Source: DATLLJ01 sp965229885
GTDB lineage: Bacteria; Acidobacteriota; Vicinamibacteria; Vicinamibacterales; CAVVIG01
Length of the DNA: 64,000 nt
Assembly (NCBI GenBank): GCA_965229885.1
Contig: CBDDJX010000003.1
Location: 868,001 to 932,000 of the forward strand
Reading direction: 5' to 3'
A model generated the notes under the pieces. That model had not been told where the DNA came from, did not search any database, and saw nothing but the letters and a program-made list of their open reading frames with translations. Position numbers and translations under genes: made by a program. Every line of letters begins with the position of its first letter. The stretch's first letter is position 1. This document shows positions 7,895 through 16,350 of the stretch, piece after piece.

Positions 7895-8839
7895 TCACCG
7901 CGGCGTGAAACTGACGTCCCTGCAGGGATCCGGCCGTGGGGTCGGTGGCGTGAACACGATGTAGTCGTATTCCGGCGCGTCAGCGGTGACGTAGTCGGTC
8001 GGCGCCGGCTGGGCGGCGTCGACTTCGACGAAACCTACCACCCGCACATCGTCACCCTGCGGATAGTGCGCCAGGTAGTGCGGCACGCCAAAATCGCGGC
8101 GAACATGGCCGTTGCCGGCGATGAGTACAGCCGGGGAATGCGCCTGCAGGGCCTGCGCCATGATGGCGTCGCGGGCGCGCTGCGCGGCAACGATGCCGGG
8201 CAGGATGTTCCGCGGCGCTTTGCCGCAATGCCCGTCGTCGATCACCTGTTCTAGTTTCAGTTGGGCGGCATCGGGCAAGGGCTGGTCCAGTTGCAGCGCG
8301 CTGACCGCAGCCGCCCCAAGCACTGCGTCGGCGCCCTCGGTCGATACGCGGAAGGCGTCGGCGCGCGACAGATTGGCGGCGAAGATCGGCAGGCGGTAAT
8401 CCAGCGCCAGGCGAATGATCGGTTCGTAGTAGGACCAGTTCCAGCCTTGCGCATCGACACGTCCCGCGGCCTTCAGCAACTCCAGCGTCGGTGCGGGCTC
8501 GCTCTGCACGCGCTGCAGCGCGGACTGGTATTCGCGGTCGAACTGCTCCATGGCAATGGCCGGACGACGACCATCGCGGACCAAGGCGGCCAGCAGGTCA
8601 CGGCGCAGCCGGTGATGTCCGGCGTTGTCGTGGACTTCGCCGAGCAGCACATAGCGCGCGGGCGCTAGTCGACGCTCCAGCTCGCTCGTTGATACCCAGT
8701 CCTGGGCACGGGTGTCCCAGATGCGTCCCGACAGTGGATGCGCGGGCGCATCGGGCCCGGCCTGCGTCATCACAGACCGCGGTCCATACGCAGTCATCAG
8801 CAGGCAAAGCAGTGCGAGGCAGCGGGCGTTCGGCGTCAT
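7895..8839 (-). CDS. ChaN-like protein (haem/iron uptake-associated, DUF399 type)
   Basis: A 314-residue protein from ATG 8839 (an alternative ATG lies 6 bp upstream). Residues 5-20 are hydrophobic, a signal sequence without an obvious lipobox. The family core is visible: YVLLGEVHDNAGHH (about 63-76), AIAMEQFDREYQ, GWNWSYYEPIIRLALDYRLP and VLIAGNGHVRRDFGVP near residue 250. ChaN proteins bind haem at the outer membrane in some bacteria; here this is family-level inference. The gene sits alone between IS remnants, so it may have arrived by transfer. Confidence 0.75.
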   Translation of the reverse strand: MTPNARCLALLCLLMTAYGPRSVMTQAGPDAPAHPLSGRIWDTRAQDWVSTSELERRLAPARYVLLGEVHDNAGHHRLRRDLLAALVRDGRRPAIAMEQFDREYQSALQRVQSEPAPTLELLKAAGRVDAQGWNWSYYEPIIRLALDYRLPIFAANLSRADAFRVSTEGADAVLGAAAVSALQLDQPLPDAAQLKLEQVIDDGHCGKAPRNILPGIVAAQRARDAIMAQALQAHSPAVLIAGNGHVRRDFGVPHYLAHYPQGDDVRVVGFVEVDAAQPAPTDYVTADAPEYDYIVFTPPTPRPDPCRDVSFTPR

Positions 8840-9037
8840 GGGCATGCCGTGAGATGAGGACTCGATAGTACGTTGGAATGGTATTCCATGACGCCAACGG
8901 TGCGGCGCGGCCGCTTGTGGGCTGCGGCAATTTCCTCGGTCGTGGGGGACCCCGTATGGTGCAACAAAGCGGCCGAGGTTGGGGAATCGCCGAGGTACGG
9001 TCGGTGCTGGCCGCTGTTCCCCGAGTAGTCTCAGGGA

Positions 9038-9491
9038 ATGCCCGACGCTCTGCAATTCCTCGTGCTCACCGTCGCTGGCTGGGTGAACCTCCACCAAGAA
9101 GACCTGATCGACTATCTCCGAGAGGAAAACCGGGTCCTGCGGGAGCACCTGGGCCCGCGACCGCTTCGCCTGACCGACACCCAGCGCCGTCGACTCGCGG
9201 TGCGGGGCAAAACACTCGGACGGCGAGCGTTGCGTCAAGTGGCCGGGATCGTCACACCGGACACGATTCTCCGCTGGCATCGGAGACTGATCGCTCAGGA
9301 ATACGACGGCTGCGCCCGCCGACGGTGAGGCCATCCGATAACGCCACGGGAGGTGTCCGACCTCGTGGTGCGGATGGCGGTCGAGAATCCGACGTGGGGC
9401 TACACGCGCATCCGCGGCGCGTTGTCGAACCTCGGCCACTAGATCGCCCGGAACACGGTGAAGCGGATCCTGCACGACCACGGGATCGACC
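9038..9491 (+). pseudogene. Integrase-core transposase remnant, frameshifted and truncated by IS5
   Basis: Codons from ATG 9038 give MPDALQFLVLTVAGWVNLHQ and later LIDYLREENRVLREHLGPRP, the N-terminus of a common integrase-core transposase type, up to YDGCARRR. A frameshift near 9320 moves the homology to another frame: PREVSDLVVRMAVENPTWGY, then TRIRGALSNLGH, an in-frame TAG, then IARNTVKRILHDHGID. It stops where the IS5 end begins at 9492, and the catalytic core is missing. Confidence 0.7.
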
Positions 9492-10577
9492 GGCGTTGGT
9501 GCATGAATCCTGCGGGCTGAGACGTCCAGAGACTGGGATCCGCTTGATCTCCTGTGCACCGCGGCCACACTGAAGGGATGCATTCGAGAGTCCATCCCAC
9601 GTACAAGACCAAGTACCACGTCGCGAACTGGGCCTCCTACGATCGTGCCCTCGTCGGACGCGGCGACATCACCCTGTGGGTGTCACCGGAAGCGATCGCC
9701 ACCTGGGAGCCGGCGGGCGTCGGCAGTCGCGGAGGGCAGCAGAAGTACTCCGACGTCGCCATCGCAATCGCACTGACGCTCCGTCTTCTGTTCCACCTGC
9801 CACTCCGCCAGACCGAGGGGGTTCTGCAGTCGCTCTTCGGGATGATGGATCTTGCGCTCGCCGCGCCCGATCACACAACGCTCGCACGGCGTGGCCAGTA
9901 CCTCGACCTCAGGCGTGAGCGAGTCCCGACCGGCAAAGGCGTGCATTTGATCGTCGACAGCACGGGACTGTCGATCGTGGGCGAAGGCGAATGGGCTAGG
10001 GCGAAACACGGCGTACGCGGTACGCGCGGCTGGAAGAAGCTCCATCTGGGCGTCGACCGATCGGGGGTGATCGTCGCCCACGCGTTGACGGAAGCGACGG
10101 TCGATGACGCGACGACGGCCCTCGAACTGATCGGCGCCGTCGACGGGGGTCTCGCCAGCGTCACGGGCGATGCGGCCTACGACACGATCGCGTTCTACGA
10201 GATGGCCGCTGCACGAGGCGCGATCGCGGTGGTCCCATCGAACAAGACGGCACGGGTGTCTCGACGGAGACCGCGATCGAGTGCTCGGGATCGCACGATC
10301 AAGAAGATGAAGAAGATCGGCCGCCGGCGGTGGAAGAAGGAGGTTGGCTATCATCGGCAGGCCCGCGTCGAGAACGCCTTCTTTCGGTACAAATCGATCA
10401 TCGGCGGGAGTCTTCGCGCTCGCTCCCCAGGCGGGCGAGCGACCGAGGCGGTCATCGCGTGCAACGTCCTGAATCAGATGACCGAACTTGGTCGGCCGGA
10501 TTCGTACAGTATTTGGTCGGTGAGTGGCCTCTCGACAGTGACGGCCGCGGGTCAGCTTCGATTCATGCACCAACGCC
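9492..10577 (+). mobile_element. Complete IS5-family element with 18-bp perfect inverted ends
   Basis: GGCGTTGGTGCATGAATC at 9492-9509 is perfectly repeated in inverse orientation at 10560-10577. The 1086-bp element holds one open transposase gene. It abuts a broken integrase-type gene. A direct target duplication is not evident: the outer flanks are CCG and CAT. Confidence 0.8.
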
Positions 10578-10603
10578 CATCCGGTTCCCCAGGTTGTGGC
10601 TGA
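9578..10603 (+). CDS. IS5-family transposase
   Basis: A 341-residue transposase starting MHSRVHPTYKTKYHVANW (an in-frame ATG 24 bp upstream is less likely). The DDE residues are Asp in LIVDSTGLSIVG, Asp in VTGDAAYDTIAFYE and Glu in RQARVENAFFRYKSIIG, the IS5/IS1182-like R-x3-E-x6-K context. The frame passes the right inverted repeat and ends 26 bp beyond it, so the last few residues (RPSGSPGCG) come from flanking DNA. No internal stop or frameshift. Confidence 0.9.
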   Translation: MHSRVHPTYKTKYHVANWASYDRALVGRGDITLWVSPEAIATWEPAGVGSRGGQQKYSDVAIAIALTLRLLFHLPLRQTEGVLQSLFGMMDLALAAPDHTTLARRGQYLDLRRERVPTGKGVHLIVDSTGLSIVGEGEWARAKHGVRGTRGWKKLHLGVDRSGVIVAHALTEATVDDATTALELIGAVDGGLASVTGDAAYDTIAFYEMAAARGAIAVVPSNKTARVSRRRPRSSARDRTIKKMKKIGRRRWKKEVGYHRQARVENAFFRYKSIIGGSLRARSPGGRATEAVIACNVLNQMTELGRPDSYSIWSVSGLSTVTAAGQLRFMHQRPSGSPGCG

Positions 10604-10695
10604 GTCAGCCGTACCGCATCCTCCATTTATTGATGATGCAGTGCCGCTACAGGGTTAGTCCGCGCGGCGCGCCACGCGGGCACAAGAGACGCGAG

Positions 10696-10935
10696 GGCAC
10701 TGTCAAGTTGACGAGGATCGTGCGTGACGATCCCTTTGACGTCGGACTCCCCTCCCTGGTCAACACGCGCCTGTCACGTCGTTCCATACCAGGAAGGCCC
10801 GAGTTCTCAACAGGCGGTGGTGAACCCGCCCGCAGTAGGTGGCGGCCCACACGGAAGAGATTCCGCACGAGGCCGTGTACCAACAGGAACCGTTGCGCGT
10901 GGGCGGCAGACTTGAACCGTCGCATTTGTCGCTCC
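10696..10935 (-). pseudogene. IS6 transposase 3-prime remnant (second copy)
   Basis: On the minus strand, RQMRRFKSAAHAQRFLLVHG then LVRNLFRVGRHLLRAG matches the C-terminus of the IS6 copy at 3455-4153. A one-base shift then moves the match to VHHRLLRTRAFLVWNDVTGA. The IS6 end GGCACTGTCAAGTTG is present at 10696-10710 and differs from the first copy at one base. The 5-prime two-thirds of the gene are missing. Confidence 0.7.
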
Positions 10936-11058
10936 ACCAACTCGGACATGATCCCTCCAGGCTGCAGGGCTCCCGGCCCCGCACGACCATGGACGCTCTC
11001 CTCACGCCCGAAGTCCAGTCGAATCTGCGGACCGCGCCGGGAGGCTGCTCATCGGGAG

Positions 11059-12588
11059 TCAGCTGGTCGGGCTAGGTTCGCGAGCAGAGCCGTCGGCGGA
11101 GTTTTCGGACACTACGGGCGAGACGAACAGGCGGCGACAGGGTTTCGCGAGCCACCGTGCCATCAGGTTGGCGCTCGCGTGCCTCGCGCTGTCGGTGGCG
11201 AGGCCCGTGTTCGCGTACATCTGCCGGTACAGCTTCGAGATCAGCACAAACGCGAGACGCCCCTTGAACGAACGGATGCACTTCGCCCTCTTCCAGGTTG
11301 CGGGAAGGCTGTAGAAGCGGTCCCAGGCCTGCTGCGTATGTTTCCTGATCTGCTCCGGCTTCAGGCTCGGATGCGGCATGTAAATCTTGGGGCGGCGCGA
11401 CGACGGCAGCAGCCAGTGGCGTGTCAGCGGCACGTTGTCGACCTTTGGCGTGTCGACCTGGGTGCGTTCCCACTTTTCAAAGTCGACCGTACCGGGGAAC
11501 GGCTGGAGCAGGACGAACTGCGCGAAGGAGACATCGGCGGCCTCGGCGAGCGCGACCGTCGCGTCGAACGTCGCGGCCGTATCGGTCGGCAAACCGAAGA
11601 TGAACGAGCCGAGCACGTGCACGCCGTGCTTACGGAACACCTGGAGCCGCTCGATGAGCGCGTCGCCGGCCAGATTAAAATCTTTATAGATGGCCTTCAA
11701 CCCTTCGGGCGTCACTGATTCCACGCCCACCAGAGCACCCTTGATATGCGCCTCGCGCATCGCGTCGAGAAAATCGGTATCCTCCGCCGCTTCCATCGTG
11801 ATCTGTGTGTAGAAGTTCATATCGTCTGGCAGGTCGGCCAGCCGTTCCATCAGCTCGAACCGCTCGCGGCGAATGCCCTCGAGCTCATTGAGCGCCGTCG
11901 GATCCGCCCGCCGGCGGGCCATGGCGAGATCGTTCATCGCCACCGGATAGAAGTTGTCATCCGCCAGTATGATGAACTTGAACCCGCGACTGCGCAGGTC
12001 GCGGATCTCATCGACGACGTCCTCGGCGCCCCGCATACGCGCCTCCTGACCATCCGTGCGCCAGACGGAGCAGAACGAGCAGTGTTTTGGGCAGCCGCGC
12101 ACGGTTTGCACCGAGGCAAACATGTATGCGTCCTTCGGCAATAGATCCCATCGGCCGCCGTAAAACGATCGACCTTCGATGTGCCCGCCTTCATAGAGGT
12201 CACGAGGCTGCTGGGCCACGCAGTCAGCGATCACCGTACTCCACACGTGATCGCCATCGCCCCGCACCACGGCGTGGGCACCGCCGTGCTCACGGGCCTC
12301 GTCGGGGTACAGCGTCGGATGGATGCCGCCGAAGACGACATATGCGCCCTTTTCCCGCGCGGCGCGGCCGAGCTCATAACCTCGATAGGCATTGGCTGTG
12401 TGAATCCCGATGCCCACGACGTCTTCTGCCGAGACCGTCGACAGATCGAACTGTTCGAGCGTTTCGTCGATCACTGTCGGCGCGCCGTATTCGGCGGGCG
12501 TCGCCGCCGCCAGGACGTACAGCCAGCGCGGCGTGATCACCCCCACGCCGAATGAAATATCACTCGGATTCACTAGATGAATGCGCAT
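11059..12588 (-). CDS. B12-binding radical SAM protein
   Basis: A 509-residue protein from ATG 12588 (GGTAGG upstream). Residues 1-125 form a cobalamin-binding-like Rossmann domain (VVGIGIHTANAYRGYELG, YVVFGGIHPTLYPDEA) without the DxHxxG motif. The radical SAM core starts with C166-P-K-H-C170-S-F-C173, the 4Fe-4S CxxxCxxC motif, and includes FIILADDNF, GALVGVESVTPEGL and VLGSFIFGLPTD. Enzymes of this class methylate or rearrange substrates; the substrate cannot be read from sequence. It stands alone between an IS6 remnant and an intact integrase-type IS, with no partner gene. Confidence 0.8.
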   Translation of the reverse strand: MRIHLVNPSDISFGVGVITPRWLYVLAAATPAEYGAPTVIDETLEQFDLSTVSAEDVVGIGIHTANAYRGYELGRAAREKGAYVVFGGIHPTLYPDEAREHGGAHAVVRGDGDHVWSTVIADCVAQQPRDLYEGGHIEGRSFYGGRWDLLPKDAYMFASVQTVRGCPKHCSFCSVWRTDGQEARMRGAEDVVDEIRDLRSRGFKFIILADDNFYPVAMNDLAMARRRADPTALNELEGIRRERFELMERLADLPDDMNFYTQITMEAAEDTDFLDAMREAHIKGALVGVESVTPEGLKAIYKDFNLAGDALIERLQVFRKHGVHVLGSFIFGLPTDTAATFDATVALAEAADVSFAQFVLLQPFPGTVDFEKWERTQVDTPKVDNVPLTRHWLLPSSRRPKIYMPHPSLKPEQIRKHTQQAWDRFYSLPATWKRAKCIRSFKGRLAFVLISKLYRQMYANTGLATDSARHASANLMARWLAKPCRRLFVSPVVSENSADGSAREPSPTS

Positions 12589-12736
12589 GAACCGCCTACC
12601 CCTACATTTGCGATTTCCCAAAAGCGGCGCCTGGCGAACCGGCCGGGACGAGTGCAGGAGGATAGCACCACTGGATGCGGATCTTACGTGAAAGTCCCCG
12701 AAAACGGCGAAGTATTTACCGATTCCTGCTGGGGGT

Positions 12737-14089
12737 TGTGGGTGGCGAATTGCTAATCGGCCCCACGATCCGGGGAGATATCACGTCTTGTGATCTTGGG
12801 CGAGGTCGGTAGGATGTCTCGATGCGCGACCTGCTCATCCTGTTGGTTCACCTGATCACCACGACGGCTCGGCTGATGGGTCCCGGCGGCGCTCGCTCGG
12901 TGATCGCCGAGTCGCTCCTCGTCAAGCACCAGCTCCTGATTCTGAATCGCTCCCGGCAACGCGCGCCGAACCTCCGAGCGTCGGAGCGACTCCTCGCGGG
13001 CGTATGCTCGCTCTTCATGCGCCCGACCCGCGTGGTCCGCTCGGCCATCGTGCTCAAACCGTCAACGATCCTGAACTTCCATCGGTACTTGCGGACACGC
13101 AAGTACCGCTTACTGTTTTCACCGACGCGCCGCGGCAGGCCCGGTCCCAAGGGTCCGTCCCGAGAGTTGGTGGCCGCCATTGTCGAAATAAAGAGGCGAA
13201 ACCCGAGATGGGGGTGTCCGCGGATTGCGCGGCAGATCGGACTGGCCTTCGAGATCCAGATCGACAAGGACGTCGTGCGGCGTGTGCTCGCCACGCACTA
13301 TCGACCGGCATCGAACTCGAGCGGCCCGTCATGGCTGACGTTCTTGGGGCATGCGAAAGACAGCCTGTGGAGCATCGACCTGTTCCGATGCGAGTCGGCA
13401 ACGCTGCGCAGCCATTGGGTGCTGGTGGTCATGGACCAGCACACCCGACGGATCGTCGGCTTCGGCATCCGCGCCGGCGTTGTGGATGGCCAGGCCCTGT
13501 GCTGCATGTTCAACCATGCCATTCGCGCGCATGGGACGCCGAAATACCTCAGCTCCGACAACGATCCCCTGTACCGGTTCTACCAGTGGCACGCCAACTT
13601 GCGCGTGCTACACATGACCGAGGTCAAGAGCGTCCCGTACGTGCCGCTGTCGTATCCGTTTGTCGAACGCTTGATCGGCACCCTCCGGCGAGAATGCCTG
13701 GATCGGATGCTGTTCTGGTCTGCGCGGGACCTGGAGGGGAAACTGACCGACTTCCAGGACTTCTACGACGCGCATCGGGCGCATGCGGCGCTGGACGGCC
13801 GGACGCCAGTCCTGACACCGAGGGAGGTCGCACGGCTCAACCACTACCGGTGGGAAGAGCACGCTCGCGGGCTCTATCAGACGCCGATTGCAGCCTGACG
13901 CCTCAACCGCGAAACGACCTGGTTGGAGGGAACTCGCCAACGCTCGACGCCCATTGCGCGACCGCCCTGCGAAACCGAAGGCACTGCTTCAATCGTGCAT
14001 CTGACGGATGCCGTTCTTGCGGATGACTCCGGTTCCGGGTGACGAGCACAGCGGACTACCCTCGAGTTCTTACCAATTCGCCACCCACA
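12737..14089 (+). mobile_element. Integrase-core IS element with 20-bp inverted ends
   Basis: TGTGGGTGGCGAATTGCTAA at 12737-12756 is matched in inverse orientation at 14070-14089 with one mismatch. The 1353-bp element contains one open transposase gene and about 170 bp of non-coding DNA after it. No convincing target duplication flanks the ends. Its right end lies about 115 bp upstream of a strong promoter for the next gene. Confidence 0.75.
12822..13898 (+). CDS. Integrase-core (DDE) transposase
   Basis: A 358-residue protein starting MRDLLILLVHLITTTARLMG. It has an N-terminal helical region, an HTH-like part (RWGCPRIARQIGLAFEIQID) and an rve-type core with Asp in SLWSIDLFRCES, Asp in YLSSDNDPLYRF and Glu in YPFVERLIGTLRRE. 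The C-terminus (DFYDAHRAHAALDGRTP) is the usual integrase tail. I cannot place it with certainty in IS481, IS3 or an unclassified group. The frame is intact. Confidence 0.85.
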   Translation: MRDLLILLVHLITTTARLMGPGGARSVIAESLLVKHQLLILNRSRQRAPNLRASERLLAGVCSLFMRPTRVVRSAIVLKPSTILNFHRYLRTRKYRLLFSPTRRGRPGPKGPSRELVAAIVEIKRRNPRWGCPRIARQIGLAFEIQIDKDVVRRVLATHYRPASNSSGPSWLTFLGHAKDSLWSIDLFRCESATLRSHWVLVVMDQHTRRIVGFGIRAGVVDGQALCCMFNHAIRAHGTPKYLSSDNDPLYRFYQWHANLRVLHMTEVKSVPYVPLSYPFVERLIGTLRRECLDRMLFWSARDLEGKLTDFQDFYDAHRAHAALDGRTPVLTPREVARLNHYRWEEHARGLYQTPIAA

Positions 14090-14202
14090 CGTCCGGCGTC
14101 AGGCGATCATCATGCGGCGCATGGGCTCCGTTACGCCGCCGCCCGTGGATGTCGTGCGTCCGCCGCCGGACGAACCTGTCGCTGAGCCGGTGTCACCATA
14201 GC

Positions 14203-14231
14203 TTGACAGCGTTTCGATCGGCCGATACTAT
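14203..14231 (+). promoter_or_regulatory. Sigma-70-type promoter, TTGACA-N17-TACTAT
   Basis: TTGACA at 14203-14208 and TACTAT at 14226-14231 are exactly 17 bp apart, close to the housekeeping consensus. Initiation would be near 14238, about 55 nt before the ATG at 14293. It lies just outside the IS element that ends at 14089, so the downstream gene keeps its own promoter. Confidence 0.65.
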
Positions 14232-14292
14232 TTCCGAGGTCAATCAGTCGCGCACCACCGTCGGCGACAGCATCAGCGTTCAGTCGCTGCGC

Positions 14293-15117
14293 ATGATCAA
14301 TTACACGGAATCTCTCACGGTCTTGATGCAGGACGTCGTCGCGCGCGTGCCGACGCTGTCGTTCATTGATGTCGCGGACGTGCTGGTCTTCGCGCGATTC
14401 GGGCGCTCGCCGGCTGTCGGCGCGTTCGCCACCTGCCATTCCCTGGGCCTTCCGCCCGGCGAGCCGGGGTATTACGTCTGGCGCGACCGCGCGAGCGGCC
14501 TCATCACGCGCCGTTCGGAATGGTTCGTCACCAAGTCGCCGGTCGTGACGCTCGGCACGCGGCGGATGCGGTATCTAATGTCGTTTGCGCTGCCGCGATT
14601 CTGCGATCAGTCGCTCGAGCGCTCGCGCAAGGCACGCTTCTATCGCGACGTCGAGCCCTGGATGGCCAAGCTGGATACGGTCGTGCACGAGCTCTATCAC
14701 GTCGATCCGGATTACACAGGCATCCGGCGGATCGAACGCGGGGACGGCACCTACTCAGCCAACTGCCACAGCACCCGGTTCTTCGAGCAGGTGTCCGGCA
14801 TGGTCCAGACGTATCTCGATTCGAGGCCGGATCCGGAAGTCTACGATTTCCTCCGGCACGATTTGGCCGCGCTGGAGGGCCGCCACGGCGGTGTCGTTGG
14901 CACGAGCTTTCGGACGTTCCCGTCGTTCCCGCAGCGCTACATCGAGCGGCTCGCGCGGCAGTTGCCATCGGAATCGGACGCCCCGCACGTCCGGATCGAG
15001 CCACTGCCGGCGTCGCAGCATCCGACCCACTACACCGAAAACGACCTGCACATGCGGCAGTTTTCGCACACCGTCTCGCGGCGCCTCGTCCGCAAGGGTG
15101 AATTCAGAGCGGCCTAA
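14293..15117 (+). CDS. Putative zinc metallopeptidase-like protein (HELYH motif)
   Basis: A 274-residue protein. The ATG at 14293 is chosen because the frame upstream of it overlaps the promoter and IS end; its ribosome site is weak. Residues 127-140 read LDTVVHELYHVDPD, an HExxH zinc-binding motif (H132, E133, H136) on a predicted helix. Nearby are CHSTRFFEQVSGMVQTYLDS and a His-rich tail (QHPTHYTENDLHMRQFSHTV). No signal peptide is evident, so a cytoplasmic role is likely. It resembles putative phage-type metallopeptidases only in this motif. Its stop overlaps the stop of the convergent NlpC/P60 gene. Confidence 0.6.
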   Translation: MINYTESLTVLMQDVVARVPTLSFIDVADVLVFARFGRSPAVGAFATCHSLGLPPGEPGYYVWRDRASGLITRRSEWFVTKSPVVTLGTRRMRYLMSFALPRFCDQSLERSRKARFYRDVEPWMAKLDTVVHELYHVDPDYTGIRRIERGDGTYSANCHSTRFFEQVSGMVQTYLDSRPDPEVYDFLRHDLAALEGRHGGVVGTSFRTFPSFPQRYIERLARQLPSESDAPHVRIEPLPASQHPTHYTENDLHMRQFSHTVSRRLVRKGEFRAA

Positions 15118-15680
15118 TCGATTCGGCGTGCGCCGAGATAACGCGCCGTCCAGTAGCGGGCGCTGAGGCGCTCGATGCGGACGACGCCAATCGAGCTCGG
15201 GGCGTGAATGAACTCGTCGCCGCCGATGGCGATCGCCACGTGCGTGGGTCCTGGCGTCCCTCGAGTAGATCTCGCGACGGTCGTAAAGAAGAGCAAGTCG
15301 CCCGCTGCCACCTTGCCCGTCTTCACCGGTGTCCCCCGTTGAAACTGATCACGGACTTCGCGCGGCAGCGACACGCCATGCTGCGCGAAGACGTACTGCG
15401 TCAGCCCGCTGCAGTCGAACCCCCTAGGATCGGTGCCGCCGTTCCGGTAGGGCGCCCCGCGAAGCGACAACGCCGTTCCGACGAGGGCGTAGCCATCCGC
15501 GGTGTCTCCAAGGGCGGGTTGCGGCCGGGCCGGAGGCGGGATCCGGGCGCGACTTTGGTTGCCGGGGACGGGAAATGGCCGCGGAACCGCGACTCCAGGG
15601 CCGCCGCCCGAGGCGCAGGCGCCCGCCAAAGTGGACACGGCCAGGGCCATCACGGCACGAAGAAACACACATCGACGCAT
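15114..15680 (-). CDS. NlpC/P60 family cell-wall hydrolase lipoprotein
   Basis: A 188-residue protein from ATG 15680 (a TTG lies 9 bp upstream). The signal peptide ends in a lipobox, STLAGAC, with lipidated C22. After a proline-rich linker, residues 65-188 form an NlpC/P60 domain with catalytic C90 in RGFDCSGLTQYVF, H147 in GPTHVAIAIG and third polar residue H159 in EFIHAPS. The family cleaves peptidoglycan stem peptides, here presumably at the inner face of the outer membrane. It diverges from the HNH gene. Confidence 0.9.
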   Translation of the reverse strand: MRRCVFLRAVMALAVSTLAGACASGGGPGVAVPRPFPVPGNQSRARIPPPARPQPALGDTADGYALVGTALSLRGAPYRNGGTDPRGFDCSGLTQYVFAQHGVSLPREVRDQFQRGTPVKTGKVAAGDLLFFTTVARSTRGTPGPTHVAIAIGGDEFIHAPSSIGVVRIERLSARYWTARYLGARRID

Positions 15681-15748
15681 GCGTTCCAACGTTATCGGTG
15701 CGAGGGTCCGTTAACTCCAGCCTTCAGAGCAGTTACGGCATCGTCATC

Positions 15749-15778
15749 TTGACAGTTCGACGATCGTCAGGGCACAAT
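15749..15778 (+). promoter_or_regulatory. Sigma-70-type promoter, TTGACA-N18-CACAAT
   Basis: TTGACA at 15749-15754 and CACAAT at 15773-15778 are separated by 18 bp. Initiation would fall near 15785, some 20 nt before the HNH start at 15807. It lies in the divergent gap between the NlpC/P60 and HNH genes. Confidence 0.55.
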
Positions 15779-15806
15779 TCCATCGGAGTCGCCTCTCAAG
15801 TCGTAC

Positions 15807-16340
15807 ATGGAACAGACACTTCTGCTCAACGCGTCGTACGAACCGCTCAAGATCGTCCACTGGCAAAAAGCGATCACGCTGTGGTGCCAGGGGAAGGTCG
15901 AGGTCATCTCCGTGTACGACAGGGAGATCAGGGCTGTGTCATTCAGCCTCAAGCTGCCCTCGGTCATCCGCCTGCTTCGCTACATCAAGATCAAGCGGCG
16001 CTTCGATTACGTGCCATTTTCGCGGGCGAACATCTACGCACGCGACGACCATCAGTGCCAGTACTGCGGCGACGAGTTTCCCACAAGCGAATTGACCTTC
16101 GACCATGTCATACCGGTCGCCCAGGGCGGCCGGAAGGACTGGGAGAACATCGTCAGCAGTTGCGTGACGTGCAATCGCAGGAAGGGCGGCCGTACGCCGG
16201 CCGAAGCGGGGATGCATCTACGGCGTCACCCGAGGCGGCCCACATCGGCGCCGGCCGTGCGGATTACGGTCGGTCTTCGCAACGCGCCGGAGAGCTGGCG
16301 GGACTACCTCTACTGGAACGTCGAGCTGGACGATACATGA
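15807..16340 (+). CDS. HNH endonuclease family protein
   Basis: A 177-residue protein starting MEQTLLLNASYEPLKIVHWQ, the usual N-terminus of a widespread chromosomal HNH protein. Its zinc-supported HNH domain (about 75-130) has ARDDHQCQYCGDEF, the catalytic FDHVIPVAQGG and SSCVTCNRRKGGRTP, so both CxxC pairs are present. The family is presumed to cut DNA but its cellular role is poorly known. A promoter precedes it, and the propeller gene starts 11 bp downstream. Confidence 0.85.
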   Translation: MEQTLLLNASYEPLKIVHWQKAITLWCQGKVEVISVYDREIRAVSFSLKLPSVIRLLRYIKIKRRFDYVPFSRANIYARDDHQCQYCGDEFPTSELTFDHVIPVAQGGRKDWENIVSSCVTCNRRKGGRTPAEAGMHLRRHPRRPTSAPAVRITVGLRNAPESWRDYLYWNVELDDT

Positions 16341-16350
16341 TAGTTAGCTA

